A DNA stretch of 64,000 nucleotides from Caryophanales bacterium (GTDB lineage Bacteria; Bacillota; Bacilli; Exiguobacteriales; Exiguobacteriaceae). The stretch spans positions 36,618 to 100,617 of the forward strand of contig CABJAC010000006.1 in NCBI GenBank assembly GCA_902363455.1, in the 5' to 3' direction. The number at the start of each line of letters is the position of its first letter. Position 1 is the stretch's first letter. Under the pieces are notes generated by a model. It was not told the DNA's origin, did no database searches, and saw nothing but the letters and a program-made list of their open reading frames with translations. The position numbers were made by a program, and so were the translations under genes. Positions 35,471-45,111 of this stretch are shown here, in pieces.

Positions 35471-36924
35471 AGCGGATTGTGATCATTGGTGGTGGGATTG
35501 CCGGCGTGACAGCGGCAGCTTTGTTGGCACGGGAAGGGCATGATGTGACGCTGTGCGAAGGGAGCCGTGAATGGGGCGGCTCCGCCGGCAAGTTCACCCG
35601 GAAGGATTTCACCTATCCGGTCGGAGCGACACTTGGCATGGGATTTGAGCCCGGTGGCATCCACGACCGGGTGCTGCGTCATCTGCAGCTGGAACAACCT
35701 GTCGAGTTACTCGATACCGTCATGGCGATCAAACTCGAAGGACGAACGATTCTGTATTACCGTGATCGGACCCGTTTCATCGCGCATTTGAAAGAGCAGT
35801 TCAAACCAAAAGCCGATGCGATCCAATCATTTTTTGACGAAATCGATAAGATTCAACACCATGTAAGACCATTGATGGAGGCATTGCCGGCATTGCCGGT
35901 CAAGACGTTGTCCGACGCCCGGATGATTATGAAAGAAGCACCGTCGAGCCTTCCGCTGATGCGATACTTGACGCGGACGATCGGTGACCTCTTGCGACAC
36001 CATCAGCTTGACGGGACAACCTTCGCCCAACTGATTGACGGGATTTTACTCGACAGTATGCAAACCGGGACGGAAGCTTCGGCGTTGCTTGGTGCCGTTG
36101 CGCTGTCGATTTATCATGATGGCGCTTATTATGTACCGGGCGGATTGTATCAAGTCGCTGAACGACTGAAGACTTCTGCTGAACAGGACGGCGCGACCAT
36201 CCTGCTTGGCCGGAAAATCATCTCCGTCCGTCAAACGGCGGATGGGTTTTTACTCGAAGACCGCCGGGGACGCCTGCTTCTTGCGGACGAAGTCATCGGC
36301 GCCTTACCGATCGAAGCGATGCAAGAGCTGGTCGGACCTTCCTTGCAACCGACGTTGCGTCGGACGTATAAACGACAGGCGGCCTTGTCCCAGTGGGCGA
36401 CGTTTACGTATTATGCGGCTTTACCCGAGACGATCATCCAAGACGATTTGGCTTTTCGCCAAATTCACGATCCGATCCTTCCATCCGGTCATGCCTTCAT
36501 TTCCTTGTCGCAAGCAGGCGATCTGAACCGGGCGCCGGCAGGATGCCGGACGTTGACGATGTCCTGTCACATTCCGCTTGGTCAGTTCGAACGCAAGGAC
36601 AAAGAGCGTTATGCTCAACAAATTGCCTCGATGCAGGACAAGTTCGAGACGATTCTTGAGCGCGAGTTTCCCGGATTTCGGGAGCATGCGATCGAGCGGC
36701 ATCCGGGAGGACCGGGTGCCTGGGTCCGCTATACATCGCGTCCGGACGGCGGTGTCGGAGGTTATCCCCAGCTGCCGTCGACCAGTCTGTTCCGGGCGGC
36801 TTCGTTTCGGACCGGTGTCCCCGGTCTTTACATCATCGGGGATACAGTCTTTCCGGGAGCCGGAACGATTGGTGCGACGACATCAGCAATTCATGTCGCG
36901 CGTCAGTTCGGAGTCAGCATCTGA
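35467..36924 (+). CDS. FAD-dependent phytoene desaturase-like oxidoreductase
   Basis: The 485-residue flavoprotein of the phytoene dehydrogenase/amine oxidase superfamily has a Rossmann motif VIIGGGIAGVTAAALLAREGHDV at the N-terminus, a GGSAGKF segment, AYYVPGGLYQVAERL, and the C-terminal FAD motif GLYIIGDTVFPGAGTIGATTSA. It resembles the CrtI/CrtN family and retinol saturases, but no carotenoid genes (crtM, crtB) lie nearby, so the substrate is unknown. It overlaps the hydrolase gene by four bases (ATGA) and has GGAGGAG upstream, so the two are one operon. Confidence 0.85.
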   Translation: MKRIVIIGGGIAGVTAAALLAREGHDVTLCEGSREWGGSAGKFTRKDFTYPVGATLGMGFEPGGIHDRVLRHLQLEQPVELLDTVMAIKLEGRTILYYRDRTRFIAHLKEQFKPKADAIQSFFDEIDKIQHHVRPLMEALPALPVKTLSDARMIMKEAPSSLPLMRYLTRTIGDLLRHHQLDGTTFAQLIDGILLDSMQTGTEASALLGAVALSIYHDGAYYVPGGLYQVAERLKTSAEQDGATILLGRKIISVRQTADGFLLEDRRGRLLLADEVIGALPIEAMQELVGPSLQPTLRRTYKRQAALSQWATFTYYAALPETIIQDDLAFRQIHDPILPSGHAFISLSQAGDLNRAPAGCRTLTMSCHIPLGQFERKDKERYAQQIASMQDKFETILEREFPGFREHAIERHPGGPGAWVRYTSRPDGGVGGYPQLPSTSLFRAASFRTGVPGLYIIGDTVFPGAGTIGATTSAIHVARQFGVSI

Positions 36925-36946
36925 CAGAGAGTTTGGGAAATGATGA

Positions 36947-36976
36947 AAGAAGCGGCCGGATGGTCGCTTTTTTTTA
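36947..36976 (+). terminator. Terminator after the desaturase-like gene
   Basis: AAGCGGCC pairs with GGTCGCTT (one mismatch) around GGAT, followed by eight T. Confidence 0.8.
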
Positions 36977-37051
36977 AGAACAGGATTATGATTGAGGCGA
37001 GACGGGAAGTAGATAATCATGAGCAGAAAAAGAGAGAAGGAGTGAACGAGA

Positions 37052-37339
37052 TTGAATCAGTTTGAGGACAAGTGCCAACATTTTATTCAAGAACGGCGAC
37101 CGGAAGTCGGTCCACTGGTTTTCACGAACGCTCGCACATTTATCAATGCCCGCGGATTAAGCGTTTATGAACGGATTTACCAAGGGAAAGAAGAAGTCCG
37201 GTTAGCGTTTGTGGAACAAACGGCAGGACATCAAATCGTCTCCTTGATGGAGAACACATTCGGAAACGGACTCGTCTATTTTGTTTCGACAGCGACCGCG
37301 ACATGGGACGGCGAAAATTTTGGGGAATTTACGTTTTAA
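37052..37339 (+). CDS. Small protein of unknown function
   Basis: The 95-residue protein has no signal peptide or membrane segment, and I do not recognise a family. It starts at TTG 37052 with AAGGAG (37037-37042) 9 bases upstream. The middle EEVRLAFVEQTAGHQIVSLMENTFGN and an aromatic-rich C-terminus suggest a compact alpha/beta fold. It stands alone, with terminators before and after. Confidence 0.7.
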   Translation: MNQFEDKCQHFIQERRPEVGPLVFTNARTFINARGLSVYERIYQGKEEVRLAFVEQTAGHQIVSLMENTFGNGLVYFVSTATATWDGENFGEFTF

Positions 37340-37345
37340 CTACAT

Positions 37346-37382
37346 AACGAGTCCCAGTCCGGAAGAGGCTGGGACTCTTTCA
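37346..37382 (+). terminator. Terminator after the small unknown gene
   Basis: GAGTCCCAG pairs with CTGGGACTC around an 11-base loop, then TTTC; the T tract is short. Confidence 0.75.
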
Positions 37383-37454
37383 TGTCGAAACTTGCACCGG
37401 TCTTTGAACGTATACCAAGTATGAGGAAAAATGCAGCGAGAAGGAGGAACCATC

Positions 37455-38726
37455 TTGCAAGAACACGCACAAACACCGAAGTCATCGACACGCCGCCTGG
37501 CGACGGTGTCGCTGATTTTTATGGCCGTCGGCTTTATTGCCTCGTTGCCGTTTAAAGAAAACGATTGGGTCTTTTGGTTGCAAAGCGGATTTGAAGCCGG
37601 TCTGGTCGGCGGAATCGCCGATTGGTTCGCCATCACGGCGTTGTTCCGTCATCCGCTCGGATTAAAGATTCCGCATACAAATCTGTTGCCGAAAAACCGG
37701 GAACGGGTCATCGAGTCGATTGTTCAGATGCTCGAGAAAGATTTGCTGAATAAAGAAAGTATCGTCGAAAAGTTGCGGCATATGACACTTGCCGATCGCT
37801 TCATCAAATTGCTTCGTTCAATCGTCCTGTTGCCGGCGTTTCGTTCGACGGTCACGGAGTTGTTGACCGGTATTTTGCATAAACTTCCGCGGGATGCGAT
37901 TTTAAAGGTCGTTGATGAGCGGATTTCCGATACCGTCAAAGCCTATCCGTCCAAACGCTTGGCTGAACGATTGATGGAGTTGAATGACGAACGCCGTCTC
38001 GATGAGTTGGCGATTGACCAGTTGCTCGGATATGGTCAACGCTTGCTGGAAGACCCCGTCATTCGCGATCAGATTGGTCGTCTGGCTTATCACGCGATGA
38101 TTGATCAGGAGAAAAATACCTTTTTACGGGTCACGGCGAAAACCGTTCAAAAAGTCTATTCGGAAGAACGGTTGAGTCTCGTCATTCAATCGGTCCTGCT
38201 CAGTGTGATTCAAGATATGAAGCAGGTCCATCATCCGAACCGTCTGGCGATTCTTGACCATCTGCGCCGCAACCTGGCCCAGTTGACTCAGGATGAGGAA
38301 CGTCTTGCAAAAATCGACCACTGGAAAGCAACCGAAGTGGACCGCTTTGATCTCCAACCGGTCTTGGACCGCGCGTACACCGCGGGCGTCGAGGAATTGA
38401 AGACGTATCTGGCATCTGATTCGTTCTGGGAGAACCGAGCTTTGCCGTTGATGAACCAAGCACTCGACGAATGGGATCAGCATCCGACGTTCAAAGAAGA
38501 AAGCGACCGGTGGATGAAAGATCAACTCGTCCGGTTTGTCGATCAAAATCACCAAAAGATTGGTGGACTGGTCCGCGAAAACTTGAATCGGTTTGATACC
38601 GAAACATTGATTCATATGATTGAAGATAAAGTCGGGAACGACTTGCAATGGATCCGGGTCAATGGCGCGATTTGCGGCTTCTTCATCGGGCTGATTCTCG
38701 GTGGAATCAAACTATTCGTAGGATGA
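37455..38726 (+). CDS. DUF445 family membrane protein
   Basis: The 423-residue DUF445 protein has an N-terminal pair of hydrophobic segments (about 17-33 and 45-65) with GFEAGLVGGIADWFAITALFRHPLG, the family signature, then a long helical region, and a last hydrophobic helix at the C-terminus (ICGFFIGLILGGIKLFVG). The family function is not established. It starts at TTG 37455, with AAGGAGG (37441-37447) 7 bases upstream. alkA follows 11 bases downstream, so both are probably co-transcribed. Confidence 0.85.
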   Translation: MQEHAQTPKSSTRRLATVSLIFMAVGFIASLPFKENDWVFWLQSGFEAGLVGGIADWFAITALFRHPLGLKIPHTNLLPKNRERVIESIVQMLEKDLLNKESIVEKLRHMTLADRFIKLLRSIVLLPAFRSTVTELLTGILHKLPRDAILKVVDERISDTVKAYPSKRLAERLMELNDERRLDELAIDQLLGYGQRLLEDPVIRDQIGRLAYHAMIDQEKNTFLRVTAKTVQKVYSEERLSLVIQSVLLSVIQDMKQVHHPNRLAILDHLRRNLAQLTQDEERLAKIDHWKATEVDRFDLQPVLDRAYTAGVEELKTYLASDSFWENRALPLMNQALDEWDQHPTFKEESDRWMKDQLVRFVDQNHQKIGGLVRENLNRFDTETLIHMIEDKVGNDLQWIRVNGAICGFFIGLILGGIKLFVG

Positions 38727-38737
38727 GGAGAGATAAC

Positions 38738-39559
38738 ATGTGGCAAGAGGAATTGCTTCTAGAGGATGACTATGACTTTGACGGTATCCGGAGACGACTG
38801 CGGGGCGATCGGCTCCAAGTCGAACGGAACGATCAGCTGCTCGTACCGATTCTGTTGCCGGAAGGAAAGTTCGTCGGTCGGATTGAGGCGCCCGAGCGTC
38901 GCGTGATCCTCTTGTCCGGTGAAGGACCACAACAGCCGATGGTGCACCAGTTGCGCCATCGGTTTCGTCTGGATACACCGAACCCGAGTCGTGGTTTAGC
39001 CGGGACGTCACTTGACGGAATTGTGACAACGTTTGGGGCCGAGCGGCTTGTGCTCGATATTACTCCCTTCACGGCCTTGATTCGGTCGATCATCCATCAA
39101 CAAATCAATCTGTCCTTTGCGCAAGTCTTGATGGAACGGGTTTGCCGGACGTTTGGAACGGAGAAGGATGGAATCATTTTTCCACCGACGGCTGAAGCAT
39201 TACGAGACCTTGAACCGGAGCAACTTCGAACACTTCAACTGTCCGGAAGAAAGGTCGATTATCTGCTCGGTGCGGCCCGAGCCTCGATTGATTTTGAACA
39301 GTTGATGACGGCGCCGGATGCGGCAATTGCCGAAACGTTGATTGCCTTAAAGGGTGTGGGTCCGTGGACGGTGCAAAACGTCTTGATGTTCGGTTATGGA
39401 CGGGAAGATTTGTTTCCGGCGTCCGACATCGGCATTTTACGGGCGTTTGAACGGCTACATGGCAGTCGTCCGACTGTCGAAGAAGCGCTCCTGTTAGCGG
39501 AGGAATTTGCGCCATACCGGAGTCACGCCGCCTATTTGTTGTGGCGATCGATTGAATAA
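38738..39559 (+). CDS. DNA-3-methyladenine glycosylase II (AlkA-like)
   Basis: The 273-residue HhH-GPD glycosylase excises alkylated bases from DNA to start base-excision repair. The hairpin-helix-hairpin is LKGVGPWTVQNVLMFG, and the catalytic Asp lies in FPASDIGILRAFERL (about residue 230). No Cys cluster for Fe-S follows, matching AlkA rather than Nth/MutY. The N-terminal 100 residues form the AlkA N-like beta part. ATG 38738 has GAGGAG 7 bases upstream; a longer reading frame overlapping the DUF445 gene has none. Confidence 0.88.
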   Translation: MWQEELLLEDDYDFDGIRRRLRGDRLQVERNDQLLVPILLPEGKFVGRIEAPERRVILLSGEGPQQPMVHQLRHRFRLDTPNPSRGLAGTSLDGIVTTFGAERLVLDITPFTALIRSIIHQQINLSFAQVLMERVCRTFGTEKDGIIFPPTAEALRDLEPEQLRTLQLSGRKVDYLLGAARASIDFEQLMTAPDAAIAETLIALKGVGPWTVQNVLMFGYGREDLFPASDIGILRAFERLHGSRPTVEEALLLAEEFAPYRSHAAYLLWRSIE

Positions 39560-39569
39560 GGAACTATTC

Positions 39570-39598
39570 TTGTCACCCCTTGAAGAGAACGGTATAAT
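39570..39598 (+). promoter_or_regulatory. Promoter of ricA
   Basis: TTGTCA (39570-39575) and TATAAT (39593-39598) are exactly 17 bases apart. The leader of about 70 bases has two short hairpins (AACGA/TCGTT and AGCGG/CCGCT). Confidence 0.8.
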
Positions 39599-39674
39599 GA
39601 ATGCGATAAGAACGAGTCATCGTTCGTAGACATGATAAGCGTAGCGGAATCACCGCTTCCGATAGAGGGGACGA

Positions 39675-40112
39675 ATGTTTATGTATACAGATGAACAAAT
39701 CATCGAAAAGGCAAATGAAATCGCGAAAATGATTTCTGAGACATCAGAGGTGGAACGGTTCAAAGCCGCTGAAGCGAACATCAACGGGAACGAAAAAGTC
39801 CAAAAGATGATGAAACAAATCAAGTTCCTGCAAAAAGAAGCAGTCAACTGCCAACATTACGGGAAGACAGAAGCATTGGCACGTGTCGAAGCAAAACTGG
39901 ATAAATTATTCGCAGAACTCGATGAGATGCCGGTCGTTCAACAATTCCAAGAGTCACAAGAAGAAGTGAACGGTCTCTTGCAATATGTCACCGTGACGAT
40001 CTCAAACGGGATCACGGATCAAATCATCGAAGCAACAGACGGTGATGTGCTGGCGGGGAAAACAGGCAGTGGCATGGAAGCAGAAAACAAAAGCGGCGGT
40101 TGCGGCTATTAA
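39675..40112 (+). CDS. ricA: RicA (YmcA), RNase Y-modulating Fe-S protein
   Basis: The 145-residue YlbF/YmcA family protein, with closely matching length and N-terminus to B. subtilis YmcA (KMISETSEVERFKAAEAN, MKQIKFLQKEAVNCQHYGK, LLQYVTVTISN). RicA with RicF and RicT forms an Fe-S-containing complex that directs RNase Y to some operon mRNAs and is needed for biofilm and competence. Cys residues lie in NCQH and near the C-terminus (GGCGY). ATG 39675 is chosen by alignment; ATG 39681 is better spaced from GAGGGG. In B. subtilis the gene follows miaB and precedes cotE. Confidence 0.9.
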   Translation: MFMYTDEQIIEKANEIAKMISETSEVERFKAAEANINGNEKVQKMMKQIKFLQKEAVNCQHYGKTEALARVEAKLDKLFAELDEMPVVQQFQESQEEVNGLLQYVTVTISNGITDQIIEATDGDVLAGKTGSGMEAENKSGGCGY

Positions 40113-40129
40113 TCAAGGAACTGAATTGG

Positions 40130-40162
40130 AAAAGCCGACGGATTCCCGTCGGCTTTTTACGC
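40130..40162 (+). terminator. Terminator between ricA and mutS
   Basis: AAAAGCCGACGG pairs with CCGTCGGCTTTT around ATTC, with a short T tract. Confidence 0.88.
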
Positions 40163-40178
40163 GAATGAGGTGAAAATC

Positions 40179-42710
40179 ATGGAAGCAGTCCACAACACAC
40201 CGATGATGAAACAATATTTTTCCATTAAGGCGGATTATCCCGATGCCTTTTTGTTTTATCGTCTCGGTGATTTTTATGAGTTATTTTTTGAGGATGCCAA
40301 ACAAGTGGCACATGAACTGGAATTGACACTGACGGCAAAAAACGGCAAGAATGCCGAACACCCGATTCCGATGTGCGGTGTGCCGCACCATGCGGCAAAC
40401 GGCTACATTGAACAATTGATCGAACGTGGTTATAAAGTTGCTTTGTGCGATCAGGTCGAAGATCCGAAGTTGACGAAAGGACTCGTCAAACGTGAAGTCG
40501 TCCAAGTCATCACGCCGGGGACCTTGATGTCGTCGTTGACGGAAAAAGAAAACCGGTATCTCGTTGCAGTCGTCGAACAGGATGGACGATTCGGTATTGC
40601 CCGCGGCGATGTTTCGACCGGAGAAAGTGCCTTGACGAGTGTTGCGACAATCGAGGCCGTCGCCAAGGAATTGAGTATCATCTTACCGCGCGAAATCATT
40701 ATCACGACGCGTGAACACGAAGCGGCACTCAACCATCTGCAGATTCCGCTGACGGAAAGTACACGCCGGGAAAGTCATCCCCACGGTGACCGGGCGATCG
40801 ATGCGGCACAAGCAGACGCTTTTGCTGTGTTGTACGCATATATGCATGATACGCAAAAACGGTCGCTGGCGCATTTGCAGCCGGCACTGGTCTATGAAGC
40901 AGCCGATTTCATGCAACTGGAGCCGAATACCGTCAAGAATCTGGAACTGGTCCGTTCTGCTCGGACCGGCGATAAAAAAGGGTCATTGCTCGGTCTGCTG
41001 GATGTGACCGGAACAGCGATGGGCGGACGGATGCTGAAACGCTGGCTCGAAAAACCATTGCTGTCGGAACGAACGATTACAGAACGGCTCGACGCCGTCG
41101 AAGAGTTGTTGGCGCATTATTTTGAGCGGCAACAGCTGAAGGATACGCTGCGGGAAGTATACGATTTGGAACGATTGGTCGCGAAAGTCGGATACGGGAC
41201 GGCTTCTGCCCGTGATCTCGTCCAATTGAAATCGACGCTCCGCTTGATTCCGCGTATTCAAGCCGCGCTTGAAGAACTGTTGAGTGACCGCTTGGGACAA
41301 CTGGCACTCGGACTCGATCCCCATGAGGAACTGACCGACTTGCTGGACCGTGCCTTTGTCGAGGCGCCGCCGATATCGACGAAAGAAGGCGGGATGATCC
41401 AACCGGGCTTCGACCCGGCACTGGATGAACTGCTCATGGCGTCGAAAGACGGAAAGACATGGCTGGCGACACTTGAAGCAAGTGAACGGCAGGCGACTGG
41501 GATCAAGACGCTGAAGATCGGTTATAACCGGGTATTTGGGTACTATATCGAAGTCTCGCGGGCCAATGCCAAACTGTTGCCGGAAGGACGGTACGAACGT
41601 AAACAAACGCTTGCGAACGCTGAGCGGTATGTCACGCCGGAACTGAAAGAGAAGGAAGCGTTGATTCTTGGGGCTGAAGAAAAAAGCATTACCCTCGAAT
41701 ACGAACTGTTCTGCCAAGTCCGGGATCAAGTCAAAACACAGATTGAAAGCCTGCAACGGGTCAGTCGGCGGATTGCCGAACTGGATGTTCTCGTCGCCTT
41801 GGCGGAAATCGCAGAACGTCATGACTATGTCCGACCGTTAACGATTACAGGACGGAACGTGAAGATTGAGAACGGACGTCACCCGGTCATCGAGACGGTT
41901 CTGCCGCGCGGGGAATATGTCGCGAACGGCATCGCCTTGCACGAGGAACGCGAAATGCTGTTGATCACGGGACCAAACATGTCCGGTAAATCGACGTACA
42001 TGCGTCAATTCGCCCTGATTGCCTTGTTGCATCAGATTGGATCGTTTGTACCGGCAAGCCGGGCCGAATTGCCGGTCTTTGATCAAATCTTTACGCGGAT
42101 CGGAGCAGCCGACGACTTGGTCAGCGGACAATCGACTTTCATGGTCGAGATGGTCGAGACACAAGAGGCTTTGACCCGGGCAACCGACCAATCGTTGATT
42201 CTCCTCGATGAGATTGGTCGCGGAACATCGACATATGATGGAATGGCACTCGCGCAAGCCATCGTCGAACATATCGCCGACCATGTCGGAGCGAAAACAT
42301 TGTTCTCGACGCATTATCATGAGCTGACCGTTCTTGAGGAATCGATGCCGCGGCTCGCGAACGTCCATGTCCGGGCGGTCGAGCAGGATGGACGAGTCGT
42401 CTTCCTGCACGAAGTCCGCGACGGAAAAGCCGATCAATCGTACGGGATTCATGTCGCGCGGTTAGCGGATCTGCCGGATTCCTTGATTGACCGGGCGGAA
42501 GTATTGTTGTCTGAATTTGAACAGACGGAAAAACAAACGCCTGAGTCACCAAAACAACCGGTTGTTCAAGCGGAACCCGTCGATCAACTGAGTCTCTTTG
42601 CCGAGCCCGATCCGATGCGGGAAATGATTCAGACGCTTGATCTGATTAACATGACACCGCTTGAAGCATTAAATACGTTGTATCGTCTGCAGGCAGAAGC
42701 AAGAAAGTAA
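40179..42710 (+). CDS. mutS: DNA mismatch repair protein MutS
   Basis: The 843-residue MutS binds mismatches and slides as an ATP-dependent clamp. The mismatch-binding Phe-x-Glu is in FYELFFEDA, the connector and lever domains follow, Walker [10 protein letters not shown] is near residue 600, and the ABC signature region is [15 protein letters not shown]. The C-terminal tail contains [10 protein letters not shown], which resembles the QLSLF-type beta-clamp-binding motif. ATG 40179 has GAGGTG 6 bases upstream; GTG 40170 is rejected as it overlaps that site. mutL follows 13 bases later. Confidence 0.97.
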   Translation: MEAVHNTPMMKQYFSIKADYPDAFLFYRLGDFYELFFEDAKQVAHELELTLTAKNGKNAEHPIPMCGVPHHAANGYIEQLIERGYKVALCDQVEDPKLTKGLVKREVVQVITPGTLMSSLTEKENRYLVAVVEQDGRFGIARGDVSTGESALTSVATIEAVAKELSIILPREIIITTREHEAALNHLQIPLTESTRRESHPHGDRAIDAAQADAFAVLYAYMHDTQKRSLAHLQPALVYEAADFMQLEPNTVKNLELVRSARTGDKKGSLLGLLDVTGTAMGGRMLKRWLEKPLLSERTITERLDAVEELLAHYFERQQLKDTLREVYDLERLVAKVGYGTASARDLVQLKSTLRLIPRIQAALEELLSDRLGQLALGLDPHEELTDLLDRAFVEAPPISTKEGGMIQPGFDPALDELLMASKDGKTWLATLEASERQATGIKTLKIGYNRVFGYYIEVSRANAKLLPEGRYERKQTLANAERYVTPELKEKEALILGAEEKSITLEYELFCQVRDQVKTQIESLQRVSRRIAELDVLVALAEIAERHDYVRPLTITGRNVKIENGRHPVIETVLPRGEYVANGIALHEEREMLLITGPNMSGKSTYMRQFALIALLHQIGSFVPASRAELPVFDQIFTRIGAADDLVSGQSTFMVEMVETQEALTRATDQSLILLDEIGRGTSTYDGMALAQAIVEHIADHVGAKTLFSTHYHELTVLEESMPRLANVHVRAVEQDGRVVFLHEVRDGKADQSYGIHVARLADLPDSLIDRAEVLLSEFEQTEKQTPESPKQPVVQAEPVDQLSLFAEPDPMREMIQTLDLINMTPLEALNTLYRLQAEARK

Positions 42711-42723
42711 GGAGGCGTAACAC

Positions 42724-44547
42724 ATGGGAATCATTCGGGAACTATCGGATTCATTAGCGAACCGGATTGCAGCAGGTGAGGTCGTCGAACGCCCCGCTTC
42801 GGTCGTCAAGGAACTGGTCGAAAATGCACTCGATGCGGGTGCTACGCAAATCGATGTCGAACTGGAAGAAGCCGGCATGAAACGAATGACAATCCGTGAC
42901 AACGGTCACGGCTTTTATCCGGAAGATGCAGAACTTGCCTTCGTCCGTCATGCGACAAGTAAAATCAAGGACGAACACGATTTGTTCCGGATCAAGACAC
43001 TTGGGTTCCGGGGAGAGGCCTTGGCGTCGATTGCGTCCGTCAGTAAAGTGACGCTGAAGACGAAGCGGGAAGACCAGGAAGGGGTTCAGCTGACACTTGA
43101 TTACGGGACATTAACGGAGCGTTCGGCGATTGCGATGAACCGCGGAACGGAACTGACGGTCGAGCAATTGTTCTTTAATACACCGGCCCGACTGAAGTAC
43201 CTCAAGACGACGCATACCGAACTGGCAGCCATCACGGATATCCTGAACCGGGTCGCCTTTGCCCATCCGGACGTCAAACTGTATGCCGTCCATGAAGGAA
43301 AAGTTTTGATTCAGACGAACGGATCCGGAGACGTCCGGCAGGCACTGGCCAGCGTCTACGGACATCAGACGATTCAAGGGACACTCGTCGCGACCGGCTC
43401 GACAGCGGATTACCAGCTGACATGTCATCTCGTCAAACCGGAAGTGACACGGGCTTCGAAAAACTATATCACACTGATTCTAAACGGACGTTCGGTCAAA
43501 AACTTCGCGCTGACGCAAGCAGTCTTAAATGGATATCATACACTGTTGCCGATCGGTCGTTTTCCGATTGCTGTAATTGAAGTGACGATGGATCCCTTAT
43601 TGATAGATGTCAACGTCCATCCGGCGAAACGGGAAGTCCGTCTGTCAAAAGAAGCAGAACTGGGTCAACTGATTCAGGAAACGATCCGGTTGACGCTCAG
43701 CCGCCAGACGTTGATTCCGAAAGTGACCCCGCCGAAACCGAAAAAAGATCCGAGTGCGCAGGAAAAATTAGAGTTTTCTTACGTGGCGGAACCGGTTGAG
43801 GAGCTGTCATCACGGTCAGTCTGGAACTATCCGATCCCGAAACGAACGGAGGCGGGGGATGACCGGACGGTGGCACCTAGCCGAACTGGGGCGTCGGAAC
43901 CATCAATCGAGCCGCAAGCACAGCTGCAACCGGAACAAGGAGACGAGCCGGTCGCGACCGGTCCGAAGTTTCCGCACCTTGATGTCATCGGGCAGCTCCA
44001 TTCTTCGTATATCGTCTGTGCCGGAGCGGACGGCATGTATTTGATTGATCAACACGCCGCCCAGGAACGGATTAAATATGAAACGTATAAAGTCATGTTC
44101 GGGCGCCCGCTTGAACAACGGCAGCAACTGTTGTTGCCGTACACGTTTGAGATCGCAAGCGATGACATGCGACGGATGGATGAAGTCCTGCCGTTGTTGC
44201 GTGACGTCGGGATTGAACTGGAATCGTTTGGTCCACAAAGTTTCATCGTTCGTGAAGTTCCGACGTGGTTCCCGTCCCACCGTCAAGAGGAGACGATTCA
44301 GGAATTGATGGATGAAGCCTTGATGAAACGGAAGGTGGATCTCGAAAGTTACCGCGAGGACGCCGCCATCATGATGGCATGTAAAAAATCGATCAAAGCG
44401 AATCATCCTCTTAATCACGAGATGATGCGCCAATTGATTGCCGATCTTGCGAAAACCGAGATGCCGTTCACCTGCCCACACGGTCGACCGGTCATCATCG
44501 AATGGACGAATTATGAGCTGGAAAAACTGTTTAAGCGTGTCATGTAA
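42724..44547 (+). CDS. mutL: DNA mismatch repair protein MutL (nicking type)
   Basis: The 607-residue GHKL ATPase and endonuclease has N-terminal motifs NRIAAGEVVERPASVVKEL, DNGHGF and LGFRGEALASIASV. The C-terminal endonuclease motif DQHAAQERIKYE begins near residue 442, and CPHGRPV lies near the end. Together these mark the endonuclease-active type found in organisms without MutH, so MutL nicks the new strand. GGAGGCG precedes ATG 42724. Last gene of the mutSL operon. Confidence 0.97.
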   Translation: MGIIRELSDSLANRIAAGEVVERPASVVKELVENALDAGATQIDVELEEAGMKRMTIRDNGHGFYPEDAELAFVRHATSKIKDEHDLFRIKTLGFRGEALASIASVSKVTLKTKREDQEGVQLTLDYGTLTERSAIAMNRGTELTVEQLFFNTPARLKYLKTTHTELAAITDILNRVAFAHPDVKLYAVHEGKVLIQTNGSGDVRQALASVYGHQTIQGTLVATGSTADYQLTCHLVKPEVTRASKNYITLILNGRSVKNFALTQAVLNGYHTLLPIGRFPIAVIEVTMDPLLIDVNVHPAKREVRLSKEAELGQLIQETIRLTLSRQTLIPKVTPPKPKKDPSAQEKLEFSYVAEPVEELSSRSVWNYPIPKRTEAGDDRTVAPSRTGASEPSIEPQAQLQPEQGDEPVATGPKFPHLDVIGQLHSSYIVCAGADGMYLIDQHAAQERIKYETYKVMFGRPLEQRQQLLLPYTFEIASDDMRRMDEVLPLLRDVGIELESFGPQSFIVREVPTWFPSHRQEETIQELMDEALMKRKVDLESYREDAAIMMACKKSIKANHPLNHEMMRQLIADLAKTEMPFTCPHGRPVIIEWTNYELEKLFKRVM

Positions 44548-44556
44548 AGAAGGACC

Positions 44557-44588
44557 CATCTGTTTTTGAACAGATGGGTTTGTTTTTC
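44557..44588 (+). terminator. Terminator after mutL
   Basis: ACCCATCTG pairs perfectly with CAGATGGGT around TTTTTGAA, followed by TTGTTTTT. Confidence 0.9.
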
Positions 44589-44605
44589 TCTGTATTGTGA
44601 CAGAA

Positions 44606-44635
44606 AAACGGTTCTCCACCTGTGAGAACGGTTAC
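44606..44635. promoter_or_regulatory. Inverted repeat before cidA/lrgA
   Basis: AACGGTTCTC and GAGAACGGTT flank CACCTGT. Apart from one mismatch this is an inverted repeat about 30 bases upstream of the promoter; it may be a regulator site. Confidence 0.4.
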
Positions 44636-44658
44636 TTCAACAAATCTAGCTCATTTCA

Positions 44659-44687
44659 TTGATTGTTCACAAAGTGAGGCGGATAAT
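44659..44687 (+). promoter_or_regulatory. Promoter of cidAB-like operon
   Basis: TTGATT (44659-44664) and GATAAT (44682-44687) are 17 bases apart. It excludes the ATG at 44686 as a start and supports ATG 44722. Confidence 0.6.
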
Positions 44688-44721
44688 GAATCCCGAATAC
44701 GTTAAACAAGGGGAAATCATT

Positions 44722-45111
44722 ATGCGTTCAAAAACTTTACTTGGTGTGACCGTTATCTTACAAATCGTCCTGATTTCATGTTTTGCCATGATCGGCGACT
44801 GGGTCAGTCTGACCTTCCATTTGCCGTTACCGGGAAATATCATTGGATTGATTTTATTGTATCTGGCATTAAAGAGCCGTCTGTTGCAAATCGAACATGT
44901 GGAGCGCGGGGGAAAGCTCTTATTGCTAGTCATGCCGCTGTTTTTTGTCCCGGCGTTATCCGGCATCATGGACTATACCGATTTTATGCGTCAATCGGGT
45001 CTGCAAGTGCTTGTGATTCTGGTCATCAGCAGTTTACTGACCTTGACCGGATCGGCGTACATCGTCGACCGTCTGGCACGCCGGAAAGAGGAGGGGACCG
45101 TTCATGAGTGA
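44722..45111 (+). CDS. CidA/LrgA family holin-like protein
   Basis: The 129-residue protein with four hydrophobic segments contains the family features FHLPLPGNIIGLILLYLAL and LLLVMPLFFVPALSGIMDY. CidA/LrgA proteins form membrane oligomers linked to murein hydrolase export, programmed lysis and, in recent work, pyruvate or other overflow metabolite transport with their partner. ATG 44722 has AGGGGAA 6 bases upstream; ATG 44686 lies inside the likely promoter. It overlaps the cidB/lrgB gene by eight bases. CidA and LrgA cannot be told apart confidently. Confidence 0.88.
   Translation: MRSKTLLGVTVILQIVLISCFAMIGDWVSLTFHLPLPGNIIGLILLYLALKSRLLQIEHVERGGKLLLLVMPLFFVPALSGIMDYTDFMRQSGLQVLVILVISSLLTLTGSAYIVDRLARRKEEGTVHE

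Noticed and set aside
35467..36924. Assignment as carotenoid gene crtN or crtI
   Set aside because: No phytoene/squalene synthase gene nearby and motifs are shared by the wider desaturase/amine oxidase family.
40983..41822. Long minus-strand reading frame (279 codons) opposite mutS
   Set aside because: No ribosome site, and its composition is the shadow of the plus-strand coding frame.
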